64,000 nucleotides of DNA from an uncultured Sphingomonadaceae bacterium (GTDB taxonomy: Bacteria > Pseudomonadota > Alphaproteobacteria > Sphingomonadales > Sphingomonadaceae), in the NCBI GenBank assembly GCA_913060895.1, contig CAJXSN010000006.1:1-64000 (forward strand). The letters are read 5' to 3'. Under the pieces are notes generated by a model. It saw nothing but the letters and a program-made list of their open reading frames with translations, did not search any database and was not told the DNA's origin. A program made the position numbers and the translations under genes. Shown piece by piece: positions 35,104-43,266 of the stretch (its first letter is position 1; the number at the start of each line of letters is the position of its first letter).

Positions 35104-36276
35104 TCAGCTTTTGTAGTCTATCTGCACAGTGTCGGCCGCCGTTCGCGCTGTCTGTGTCGCATCATCCGTATCACCGGCGGTTGCCAGTGCCACGCCCATG
35201 CGGCGATAGGGGCGTGTAACAGGCTTGCCGAACAGGCGTATATCCGCGCCGTATGCCATCGCTTCCGACAATCCCGAATACTCGAAATCGTCGCTGTTCC
35301 GGTCGGCCAGAATAACGGCACTGGCGGCAGGGCGCGCACGGACGGTGCCGGGTACAGGCAGGCCAAGAATTGCGCGTGCGTGCAAATCAAATTCGCTCAG
35401 GTTCTGGCTGACCAGCGTTACCATTCCGGTATCGTGCGGGCGGGGGCTGAGTTCGGAGAAAATAACATCCTCGCCCTTCACGAAAAACTCCACTCCGTAG
35501 AGGCCATATCCGCCTAGATTGTCGACCACCTTGCGGGCCATATTCTGTGCGGCCGCAATTGCCGCATCGGCCATCGGGGCAGGTTGCCAGCTTTCACGGT
35601 AATCACCGCGTTCCTGCCGGTGACCGATAGGCGGGCAGAAGCTAACGCTGTCTCCGTCTCTGGATTTGTGCCTGACGGTCAGCAGCGTGATCTCGTAATC
35701 GAAATCAATGAACGCTTCCACGATGACCCGTGCCCGGTCTCCGCGCATTCCCGCGCAGGCATATTCCCATGCCGATTCCAGTTCACCCGCGCTGCGCACT
35801 GTGCTCTGACCCTTGCCGCTGGAGGACATCACAGGTTTGATTACGCAGGGGAAGCCTGTTGTTTCGCTGGCGATGCGCACTTCTTCCAGGCTTTCCGCGT
35901 ATCGGTAGGTCGACGTGGCAACGCCCAGTTCTTGCGCAGCCAGATCGCGGATAGCATCGCGGTTCATGGTCATCTGCGCGGCCCGCGCGCTGGGCACCAC
36001 GTTGACGCCCGATGCCTCTACCTCGGCCAGCACTTCGGTGCGGATCGCCTCCACTTCGGGAACCACATAATCGGGGGCGTGCCGATCGATCACGCTGCGC
36101 AGGGCATCGCCGTCCAGCATGGAGAAAACCTCCGATGCGTCAGCCACCTGCATGGCAGGCGCATCGGCATAGGCGTCGCAGGCCACCACATAGGCGCCCA
36201 GCCGTTTCGCCGAAATTACGAATTCACGGCCTAGCTCGCCCGAACCCAGCAGAAGAATTTTCGCAGTGAAGGCCAT
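35104..36276 (-). CDS. purT: formate-dependent phosphoribosylglycinamide formyltransferase
   Basis: 390 aa. ATP-grasp enzyme: [35 protein letters not shown], and [21 protein letters not shown]. It makes formyl-GAR from GAR, formate and ATP, an alternative to folate-dependent PurN in purine synthesis. Stand-alone here; a gap of about 300 bp follows upstream in which I see no gene. Confidence 0.96.
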   Translation of the reverse strand: MAFTAKILLLGSGELGREFVISAKRLGAYVVACDAYADAPAMQVADASEVFSMLDGDALRSVIDRHAPDYVVPEVEAIRTEVLAEVEASGVNVVPSARAAQMTMNRDAIRDLAAQELGVATSTYRYAESLEEVRIASETTGFPCVIKPVMSSSGKGQSTVRSAGELESAWEYACAGMRGDRARVIVEAFIDFDYEITLLTVRHKSRDGDSVSFCPPIGHRQERGDYRESWQPAPMADAAIAAAQNMARKVVDNLGGYGLYGVEFFVKGEDVIFSELSPRPHDTGMVTLVSQNLSEFDLHARAILGLPVPGTVRARPAASAVILADRNSDDFEYSGLSEAMAYGADIRLFGKPVTRPYRRMGVALATAGDTDDATQTARTAADTVQIDYKS

Positions 36277-36573
36277 CAGTGATTCCGCACCTTAATAATT
36301 TCGCCATGCAGTATCGTTGTAAGGACACAAATCCAGTTCATACGCTAAAACGTACCGAGCAGTTCGCACCTATGCCCATCTGCGCCAACGACTGGGGGAG
36401 GGGGTTACGCATGTCTGGCGACAGGCCGGGCATTTGGCGCTGACGGGCCATGCTCGATCTGTTGCAGCCAAGCACATCCCTTGTTCGCCCAGCCTCACGG
36501 CCCCTCCAGAATGCCGGAAGGGGGCGAGGCTTGAAAGCGTGCCTGCTAGGCGCAGCGGAGGTGCGCGGCGCGC

Positions 36574-37890
36574 TCAAACCGCTTCCAGCGCCTGCTCGAA
36601 ATCGGCGATCAGATCGTCGGCATCCTCGATCCCGATACTGATGCGGACCAACGCATCGGTGATGCCCAGTTCCTGACGGCGGCCATGCGCAACTGACAGA
36701 TGTGTCATGCTGGCCGGATGGCTGGCGAGGGTTTCCGTGCCACCGAGGCTGACCGCCAGTTTGGCTATTTTCAGATTGTCGAGGAAACGGAAGCATTCCT
36801 CCTCACCGCCTTTCAGAAACACGCTGAACGTACTGCCTGCGCCCAGACAATGCCGGTCATAGATGTCCTGCTGACGCGCGTCCTCGATCATGCCCAGATA
36901 GCCGAGGCCGTCCACCTTTGGGTGGCTTTTCAGGAAAGCGCACACCTTGGCCGCATTCTCGCCCGCGCGCTGCATCCGCAGTTCTACAGTTTCAAGACTG
37001 CGCAGCAGCATCCATGCGGTGTGGGGGTCTGTGATGCCGCCCATCGTGTTGCGCAAGGATCGGACGGGGTCCATCCATTTCTTGTCACCGGCAATGCTGC
37101 CTGCAACCAGATCCGAATGTCCGCCGACATATTTGGTCAGGGAATAGCATACGATGTCAGCACCGTGGTCCAGCGGGCGCTGCCACAGGGGGCCGAGAAA
37201 CGTGTTGTCGATGGCAATCGGGCATTCCGGGTCGAGCGCCGCATTGCGGGCATCTTTCACGGCCTCTATATCGACCAGAGCATTGGTCGGGTTGCCGGGG
37301 CTTTCGAGGTAGATCATCGCCACCTTGCCGCCGTTATCGCTAGCCTGCTTCTTGGCTTTTGACAGCACCGTGTCCAGCTCTTCACGCGTGGCACCTGCGG
37401 GGAAATCGAGATAGGTCACGTTGAATTTCGACAGCACCTTGGCCACGAAGCCTTCCGATGCGGCATAAAGAGGGCCTGAGTGGACGATCACATCGCCCGC
37501 GTTGCAGCAGGCCAGCATGAGGACGCAGATCGCGGTCATCCCGCTGGAGAAGCTGAGCGCGTCTTCCGCCCCGTCCCAGATGGCGAGCCGGTCTTCAAGA
37601 ATTTCCTGATTGGGGCCGTTGAACCGTGAATAGACAAGGCCGTCCGCGCCGCCGGGGCGCTGTCCGGTAATGCCTTCGAAATGCCGTTTGCCCGCCGCTG
37701 CATTTTCAAATGCGAATGTGCTGGTGAGGAAGATCGGCGCTTTCAGGCTGCCTTCGGACAGGGACGGGTCATAGCCGTGGCCCATCATCAATGTGCTGGG
37801 CTTCATCTTGCGGCCGTTCAGTGTCCCGATCTTCGGTTTGGGATTGCGGCGCGGTGTGGGTTTGTCGGTTGCGTCGACGGCATCGGTCAT
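36574..37890 (-). CDS. cystathionine gamma-synthase family PLP enzyme
   Basis: 438 aa. Cys/Met metabolism PLP fold: SRFNGPNQEILEDRLA, FSSGMTAI, PLYAASEGF, IDNTFLGPLWQRPL, and the PLP lysine in YSLTKYVGGHSDLVAG. Could be cystathionine gamma-synthase/lyase, O-succinylhomoserine sulfhydrylase or methionine gamma-lyase; the family alone does not decide. The N-terminus has an extra ~30 residues rich in Pro/Lys. No SAM riboswitch was recognised in its 5' region. Confidence 0.88.
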   Translation of the reverse strand: MTDAVDATDKPTPRRNPKPKIGTLNGRKMKPSTLMMGHGYDPSLSEGSLKAPIFLTSTFAFENAAAGKRHFEGITGQRPGGADGLVYSRFNGPNQEILEDRLAIWDGAEDALSFSSGMTAICVLMLACCNAGDVIVHSGPLYAASEGFVAKVLSKFNVTYLDFPAGATREELDTVLSKAKKQASDNGGKVAMIYLESPGNPTNALVDIEAVKDARNAALDPECPIAIDNTFLGPLWQRPLDHGADIVCYSLTKYVGGHSDLVAGSIAGDKKWMDPVRSLRNTMGGITDPHTAWMLLRSLETVELRMQRAGENAAKVCAFLKSHPKVDGLGYLGMIEDARQQDIYDRHCLGAGSTFSVFLKGGEEECFRFLDNLKIAKLAVSLGGTETLASHPASMTHLSVAHGRRQELGITDALVRISIGIEDADDLIADFEQALEAV

Positions 37891-38225
37891 GGTGTAGGCT
37901 TCCTGATACGAACGCTCCCAGGAAGGCAGGAGCTTATGGCGCGGCCGGGGGCGGCCCGCTCCTAACCTCCGCAGGAGCGCATCTCCGCCGGATGCGTATC
38001 TTGAACCTGCAACCTATTGCCTGGCCGCTGCAAATTCAATCGGTGTGAGCAGCCTGCGTACTTCTTTGAGATCGTGCGCTTCGCCGTATCGGGAAAAGCG
38101 GGTGAGGAGGACGAGCGAGAGCACTCCCTTGCACAGCCATCCGTCTGGACTGGTATCATGGAAGGACCGTTTGTCATCGAGCGAACTTGAACTGGGCAAA
38201 CCTATCGGTCCTGCTTGGCTCCCCC
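37891..38225. other. intergenic region with a weak minus-strand frame
   Basis: About 335 bases between the two minus-strand genes. GC-rich inverted repeats lie near 37940-37985. A minus-strand frame from a TTG near 38200 to a stop at 38014 reads DGWLCKGVLSLVLLTRFSRY then EVRRLLTPIEFAAARQ. It looks protein-like but has no standard start or ribosome site, so it may be a small gene or a remnant. Confidence 0.3.
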
Positions 38226-39686
38226 TTATGCCAAGGCTGCTGCCATGCCCCAAACGCCTGCTACGATCAGGCCCACTCCGATCAGATCGAGCACGAACCC
38301 TGCACCGACCATACGTTCGATCCGGATACGGCCGGTTGCCCATGCGATGGCGTTTGGACCGGTTCCGGCGGGAAGCATGAAGCCCCAGCTGGCGGCCAGC
38401 GCGGCGGGCATGGCCAGCAGCATCGGATCGGCATCCAGTACCGCGACCAGGCTGGCAACCACCGGGATGATCGCGCTGGCCGTGGCGACGTTGCTGGCAA
38501 ATTCGGTAATCAGGATAACCATCGCCACAATCGCCAGCGCGACCAGCGGCAGCGGCACCGCCTCCAGAAACAGCAGAGCATCGCCCAGCCATGCAGCCAG
38601 CCCGCTCGCACTCATCCCCGCCGCCAGCGCCAGTCCGCCCCCGAACATCATGATGACGCCCCACGGCGCACGATCAGCTTCCGCCCAGTTAAGCAGGGGG
38701 CGGCCCGTACCGTCCGGCGCGAGGAACAGCAGCAGGCTGGCTCCGATTGCGATGGTTCCGTCGGTCAGCGATCCCGCGGGCAGATAGGGCGCAATCAAAG
38801 GCCGTGTCATCCACAGCAGGAATGTTAGCCCGACCACCGGCACCAGCCGCCGCTCCGCGCTCGACCACAGGCTGGGCACCTGAATGGCATCCCGCGCAGC
38901 CGACACGTCGAAGGGGTGCGCACTGACCTTCTGAACTTTCGAAATAACCAGGGCGGCAAGCGGCACACCGATGATGACGATGGGCAGGCCGTACAGTGTC
39001 CACTGTGCAAAGGTGATTTCCATTCCGATAGTGGATTGCAACAGCCCGACGGCAATGGCGTTGGTCGGCGATCCGACCAATGTGCCGAGCCCGCCAATAC
39101 TGGCGGCAAAGGCAATTCCCATCGGCAGAGCGCCGTGAAGGCCGTTTTGCTCAACACCGCCACCCGATGCCATATCGCCTCCGGCACTTTGCAATGTTGA
39201 TGATGATGAGGCCGTTCCGCCCGCCAGAACGGCCAGCGCCATCGGCATCATAATCAGACTGGTGGACGTGTTGGAAATCATCATCGACAGCAGAGCCGCG
39301 CTGACCATGAAGGCGAGCAGCAATCTGCTCTGTCCGCCGCCCGTGCCGATCCCGCGCAGGATCGCAAGACTCAGCCGTTTGTGCAGTCCGGTCCGTTCGA
39401 TCGCCAATGCAATGAACGCCCCGCCCAGCAGCAGGAACAAAATCGGCGAATAATAGGTGGCAGCCGTGGCCCGCGCATCGCTGACCCCGGCAAATGGCAG
39501 AACCAGAAACGGCATCAGCGCAGTAACGGTTAGCGGCAGAGCCTCCGTCATCCACCACGCCGCCATCAGTACGACGAGCCCCGCGACGACAAACGCCTCG
39601 CGGCTCATTCCCGCCGGAGGTGGCAGGAAAGTGGCTAGCGCGAGAGCGAGAGCGCCGATAGTCAGGCCGATGAGGCGCGGTGTCAT
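38226..39686 (-). CDS. SLC13/DASS family anion transporter
   Basis: 486 aa with about 11-12 membrane segments. Signature loops: MISNTSTSLIMMPMALAVLAG (SNT motif) and ITEFASNVATASAIIPVV (second motif). DASS carriers import dicarboxylates, sulfate or related anions with sodium. A Ser/Gly-rich insert (SSSSTLQSAGGDMASGGG) lies between segments. It neighbours the cystathionine gamma-synthase-type gene, so a link to sulfur anions is possible but unproven. Confidence 0.92.
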   Translation of the reverse strand: MTPRLIGLTIGALALALATFLPPPAGMSREAFVVAGLVVLMAAWWMTEALPLTVTALMPFLVLPFAGVSDARATAATYYSPILFLLLGGAFIALAIERTGLHKRLSLAILRGIGTGGGQSRLLLAFMVSAALLSMMISNTSTSLIMMPMALAVLAGGTASSSSTLQSAGGDMASGGGVEQNGLHGALPMGIAFAASIGGLGTLVGSPTNAIAVGLLQSTIGMEITFAQWTLYGLPIVIIGVPLAALVISKVQKVSAHPFDVSAARDAIQVPSLWSSAERRLVPVVGLTFLLWMTRPLIAPYLPAGSLTDGTIAIGASLLLFLAPDGTGRPLLNWAEADRAPWGVIMMFGGGLALAAGMSASGLAAWLGDALLFLEAVPLPLVALAIVAMVILITEFASNVATASAIIPVVASLVAVLDADPMLLAMPAALAASWGFMLPAGTGPNAIAWATGRIRIERMVGAGFVLDLIGVGLIVAGVWGMAAALA

Positions 39687-39721
39687 TGCTTGGCTTGGCC
39701 CCCTTCCGAGATCAGGTCAGC

Positions 39722-39970
39722 TCAATGTGCGCCGTGCTCGTCGAAATTCAACCTTGCCTCTGCACCGCCTGCGAGCGGAGGGTTGCCCGGCTTGTCCGGC
39801 GGATCGGCAGGCATGCCGCTGCTGGGCGGGAAGGGCTTGCGCGGCGGTTTCGGTCGTCGATCTTGAGTCCTGCCTGTTCCCAACCAGTCCTGAAACATAT
39901 CGAACCAGCCGGCCCTGCTCTGCTTTCGGCGATTGAACCCAGGCCGCATGAATGGCCGCGGCCTGCTCAC
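39722..39970 (-). CDS. Pro-rich hypothetical protein
   Basis: 82 aa, overlapping the end of infC by 4 nt. Very rich in Pro, Arg and Gly (RRPKPPRKPFPPSSGMPADPP). No domain seen. The overlap with infC suggests coupling, but composition alone could reflect a GC-rich non-coding stretch. An internal start at MFQDWLGTG (about 39898) is possible. Confidence 0.4.
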   Translation of the reverse strand: MSRPRPFMRPGFNRRKQSRAGWFDMFQDWLGTGRTQDRRPKPPRKPFPPSSGMPADPPDKPGNPPLAGGAEARLNFDEHGAH

Positions 39971-40509
39971 TTCGGCGACAGCACCATCAGCATCTGACGG
40001 CCTTCGAGACGCGGGAACGCTTCGACTTTAGCCGTTTCAGCTGTATCGTCGCGGACGCGGTTGAGAAGATCCATACCCAGATTCTGATGAGCCATTTCAC
40101 GCCCGCGGAACCGCAGGGTGACCTTCACCTTGTCGCCGTTGTCGATAAACTTGTTCACGTTGCGCATTTTCACATCATAGTCGTGAACGTCGATATTCGG
40201 ACGCATCTTCACTTCTTTGATATCCTGCGTTTTCTGGGTCTTGCGCGCCAGATTCGCTTTCTTCTGCGCTTCGAACCGGTGCTTGCCCACATCGAGGAAC
40301 TTGCACACTGGCGGGTTCGCGTTCGGGGACACCTCCACGAGATTCAGGCCGACAGCCGCCGCCTGCTCGATCGCTTCATTGGTGAACATGACACCGAGAT
40401 TTTCGCCTTCACCGTCGATGACGCGGACTTTCTCGGACTGGATGAACTGGTCGTAGCGAGGGCCGCTCTTGGTCGGCGGCTGCAGGGAACGACGGGGTGG
40501 ACGAGCTAT
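39967..40509 (-). CDS. infC: translation initiation factor IF-3
   Basis: 180 aa when started at ATA 40509: IARPPRRSLQPPTKSGPRYD, then VRVIDGEGENLGVMFTNEA. There is no ATG/GTG/TTG between the in-frame stop upstream and this region, and the first ATG (40389) would delete the conserved N-terminal domain. AAAGGA lies 8 nt before the ATA. E. coli infC starts at AUU and is autoregulated by IF-3 discrimination against it. C-terminal domain has KVKVTLRFRGREMAHQNLG. rpmI and rplT do not follow, unlike in many bacteria. Confidence 0.95.
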   Translation of the reverse strand: MARPPRRSLQPPTKSGPRYDQFIQSEKVRVIDGEGENLGVMFTNEAIEQAAAVGLNLVEVSPNANPPVCKFLDVGKHRFEAQKKANLARKTQKTQDIKEVKMRPNIDVHDYDVKMRNVNKFIDNGDKVKVTLRFRGREMAHQNLGMDLLNRVRDDTAETAKVEAFPRLEGRQMLMVLSPK

Positions 40510-40523
40510 GGGGCGATTCCTTT
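40507..40523 (-). promoter_or_regulatory. Shine-Dalgarno and AUA start of infC
   Basis: AAAGGA (40523-40518) followed by 8 nt and ATA (40509-40507). A good ribosome site with a rare start codon is the arrangement by which IF-3 limits its own synthesis. Confidence 0.75.
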
Positions 40524-40598
40524 ATTTGTTTGCATGTGCAGGGCTATGTAATGCGAAAATGCAGCATTTGCTAGGTGGGTTCGGGGGTTTTGTTCGCC

Positions 40599-41327
40599 TT
40601 ACGCGGCGGCCTGCACCATGCCAGAGCCTGCACGCCACAGGGGGAAGCGCGCCAGACGTCCCCCGGCGGGGACCACAGCGTCGATTGCGCAGGCCGGTTG
40701 CAGCGCGCCGATTATCGCCGGATCGCCTGCTGGCATTCCGCCGGTCAGCGCGCCGAAAGCAGGTGCAATCATCCGGTGGGTGCCATCGCCGGTTTCTGCC
40801 ACCACCGCACAGGGACGGCTGATCCGGCGGCCGCGCACCCTCAACTGTAACTTGGGATGGAAGTGCCCGGAGATTTCGCTGCGCGTTTCACCCGGTTTCG
40901 CCTGATGGCGCAGCACGACGCCGTCCAGCTCCAATTCCTTCACCATCGCGCCGCCACACATCGCCTCGGCCACGCTACCATCGCGCCGTGAGTCGTGATT
41001 GCCGGTAATCCAGATCCAGTCCAGCGAGCCGGTCATATCCTCCAGCATGGTGCAGGCATGATCGTCCAGCCGCGATGCACCATCCGCGTCGTGGAAGTTG
41101 TCGCCCAGCGTGATGACCCGTCTCGCCCCCGTCGCTGCGACTTCCGCTGCAATCCGTTCCAGCGTTTCGCGGCTGTCATAGGGGGGCAGCATCTGGCCGT
41201 GCTGCGCGTAGAAACTGGCCTTCTCCAGATGCAGGTCGGCCACCAGTAACGCACCCTGCGCAGGCCAGTACAGCGCGCGGCCGGGCGTCAGGTGAAGCTG
41301 AGTATTGGCGAACGAAAGGGGAACCAT
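40599..41327 (-). CDS. pdeM: ligase-associated DNA damage response endonuclease PdeM
   Basis: 242 aa. Metallophosphoesterase motifs in order: VADLHLEKASFY, TLGDNFHDADG, ITGNHDSR, and SGHFHPKLQLRVRGR. The GHFHP pattern and length fit PdeM. It usually travels with an ATP-dependent DNA ligase, an Lhr-like helicase and an exonuclease in a DNA repair module; those partners are not next to it here. Divergent from hemF. Confidence 0.93.
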   Translation of the reverse strand: MVPLSFANTQLHLTPGRALYWPAQGALLVADLHLEKASFYAQHGQMLPPYDSRETLERIAAEVAATGARRVITLGDNFHDADGASRLDDHACTMLEDMTGSLDWIWITGNHDSRRDGSVAEAMCGGAMVKELELDGVVLRHQAKPGETRSEISGHFHPKLQLRVRGRRISRPCAVVAETGDGTHRMIAPAFGALTGGMPAGDPAIIGALQPACAIDAVVPAGGRLARFPLWRAGSGMVQAAA

Positions 41328-41371
41328 ATGGTGCTATTGCCGAACGCTTCGCTGCTTGGCAAGAGAGGCGG

Positions 41372-42229
41372 ATGACCGATTGGACAGACAATACCACCCG
41401 CGCCCGGACATGGTTCGAAAGCCTGCGTGACCGGATTTGCGCCAGCTTCGAGGACATCGAGCGCGAGGCGGGTTCCGATGCTTCCTTCGAATACACGCCG
41501 TGGCAGCGGGAGGAAGAAGGCAACGACAATCCCGGTGGCGGCACACGCGGCCTGTTGAAAGGCACCGTGTTCGAGAAGGCGGGGGTCAATGTTTCTACCG
41601 TTCATGGCCGGTTCGCTCCCGAGTTCGCCAAGACGATGAACGGCGTCGATCCGGACGATCCGACCTTTACCGCCACCGGCATCAGTCTGGTGGCGCATAT
41701 GGCCAACCCCCATGTGCCCGCCGTGCATATGAACACGCGGTTCCTGGTGACAGGCAAGGCATGGTTCGGGGGCGGGGCCGATCTTAATCCGCCAATCCCC
41801 TATGAGGAAGATACCGCCGATTTCCACGCTCGCCTCCGCGCGGCGTGTGCGGCGCATAACCCGACGTATTACGAACGCTACAGCAAATGGGCGGAGGAGT
41901 ATTTCTACATCCCCCACCGGCAGGTGCATCGCGGCGTGGGCGGAATATTCTACGACCATCTGGAATGCGAGAGCGAGCAGGATTTCGATCGGCATTTCGC
42001 TTTTACCCGAGATGTGGGTGAGGCGTTTCTGGACATTTATCCGCAGCTGGTGCGCCGCCGTATGGATGCCGATTTCACCGACAGCGATGTCCGCACCCAG
42101 CTGGAATGGCGGGGGCGCTATGCCGAGTTCAATCTGGTGCATGACCGGGGCACACTGTTCGGGTTGAAGACAGGCGGTAATATCGATGCCATCCTGATGA
42201 GCCTGCCGCCCCGCGCAGAATGGAGCTGA
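41372..42229 (+). CDS. hemF: oxygen-dependent coproporphyrinogen III oxidase
   Basis: 285 aa. Motifs NPGGGTRGLLKGTVFEKAGV, FGGGADLNPPIPYEEDT, YIPHRQVHRGVGGIFYDHL, and YAEFNLVHDRGTLFGLKTGG. It converts coproporphyrinogen III to protoporphyrinogen IX with O2 in heme synthesis (also bacteriochlorophyll in phototrophic relatives). Followed 7 bp later by the Rieske gene, likely one operon. An aerobic lifestyle is implied. Confidence 0.97.
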   Translation: MTDWTDNTTRARTWFESLRDRICASFEDIEREAGSDASFEYTPWQREEEGNDNPGGGTRGLLKGTVFEKAGVNVSTVHGRFAPEFAKTMNGVDPDDPTFTATGISLVAHMANPHVPAVHMNTRFLVTGKAWFGGGADLNPPIPYEEDTADFHARLRAACAAHNPTYYERYSKWAEEYFYIPHRQVHRGVGGIFYDHLECESEQDFDRHFAFTRDVGEAFLDIYPQLVRRRMDADFTDSDVRTQLEWRGRYAEFNLVHDRGTLFGLKTGGNIDAILMSLPPRAEWS

Positions 42230-42236
42230 CCGGGAT

Positions 42237-43145
42237 ATGACAAGCGGAGGCTTTGCAGGGCGCATTGCCGCAATCGACCGTAGTCAGTTGGGCGCGCTGC
42301 ATTATCTGGGCAATTACGTCCGGCGGATGCCGACCAACCTGCCGCGCATGATGGAAAACGCCTATGACTGGGAGCATCTGCCCTTCGTCCATCCGCAGGC
42401 GTTTTCCTCCATTACCATTGCCGAGGAAGGTCGCTGGGGCTGGCGCGCGGAAGCGGGCTTGCCAGCAGAGAGCGGGGGCGGAACCCAGCTGATCGAATTG
42501 CTGGTCGATACAGCGCAAGCGTATTGGGCGACGACCGTGGTGGAGGGGCTGGGGCAGGGCACCCAGATACATACGCAAGCGACGGATGTTTCAGGCGGAC
42601 CGGACTTCCCCGATGCCATAGAAATCGATGTTCGTTTCTATCTGCCGCGGGCCCCGCAGACGAGCGAGCAATCGGCCATGATTCTGGGCTATCTGCAAGC
42701 GCAATATGCCGGTCTGTACGATCAGGACGAGGCCCTGATGGTCGGGCGTCAGGAAGCTCTGGATATTTTTGCTCACAATTTTGCCGGCAGAGCGTCTCCG
42801 AATGATCCGTGCAGCGTTTCGCTTGGTAACGAGGCTGATCTGGATCGCGGCATCGTCCACCGCGTCATGCTGGCCGGTGCCGACTATGCGGTGCGCCATC
42901 ATGCCGGCGAATGGATCGCCCACCCCGCCGTCTGCCCGCATCTGCTGGGGCCGCTGGCCGATGCTCCGATCGCAGACGGATTGCTGGCCTGCCCGTGGCA
43001 CGGCTACCGCTTTCCGATTGGCGGCGGGCAGGAGACGAGTGGCAAGCCTTGCACACTTGGCCCTGCGGCTGCTGTCTCGGTAGCGAACGGTGATCTGTAT
43101 ATCAGTGCACCAAGAGGGCCGCGGCACGATCATCACACCGGGTGA
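42237..43145 (+). CDS. Rieske [2Fe-2S] protein with C-terminal Rieske domain
   Basis: 302 aa. The C-terminal part carries a Rieske cluster site: VCPHLLGPL (Cys233, His235) and ACPWHGYRF (Cys252, His255). The N-terminal ~190 residues include ENAYDWEHLPFVHPQAF, resembling the ligand-binding half of Rieske oxygenases. In ring-hydroxylating oxygenases the Rieske domain comes first, so the order here is reversed. Seven bases after hemF. Function unknown; redox or oxygenase role is plausible. Confidence 0.82.
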   Translation: MTSGGFAGRIAAIDRSQLGALHYLGNYVRRMPTNLPRMMENAYDWEHLPFVHPQAFSSITIAEEGRWGWRAEAGLPAESGGGTQLIELLVDTAQAYWATTVVEGLGQGTQIHTQATDVSGGPDFPDAIEIDVRFYLPRAPQTSEQSAMILGYLQAQYAGLYDQDEALMVGRQEALDIFAHNFAGRASPNDPCSVSLGNEADLDRGIVHRVMLAGADYAVRHHAGEWIAHPAVCPHLLGPLADAPIADGLLACPWHGYRFPIGGGQETSGKPCTLGPAAAVSVANGDLYISAPRGPRHDHHTG

Positions 43146-43266
43146 AGAGGTGATGGTATCGGGCCGGATCGAGGCGTTTGGTCTTATATGCTAGCGCCTG
43201 TTCAGGCCCACTGTGCTATGCAGGCAACCAATCGAAAAGTTTTAGATATCTGACCGGAGTTTTTCC

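Noticed and set aside
37891-38010. SAM-type riboswitch before the cystathionine gamma-synthase-family gene
   Set aside because: Inverted repeats are present but no SAM-II or SAH riboswitch consensus could be recognised.
38014-38664. 216-residue minus-strand frame overlapping the SLC13 gene
   Set aside because: Most of it is a shadow of the transporter; only its last ~60 codons lie in intergenic sequence and are noted as a weak frame.
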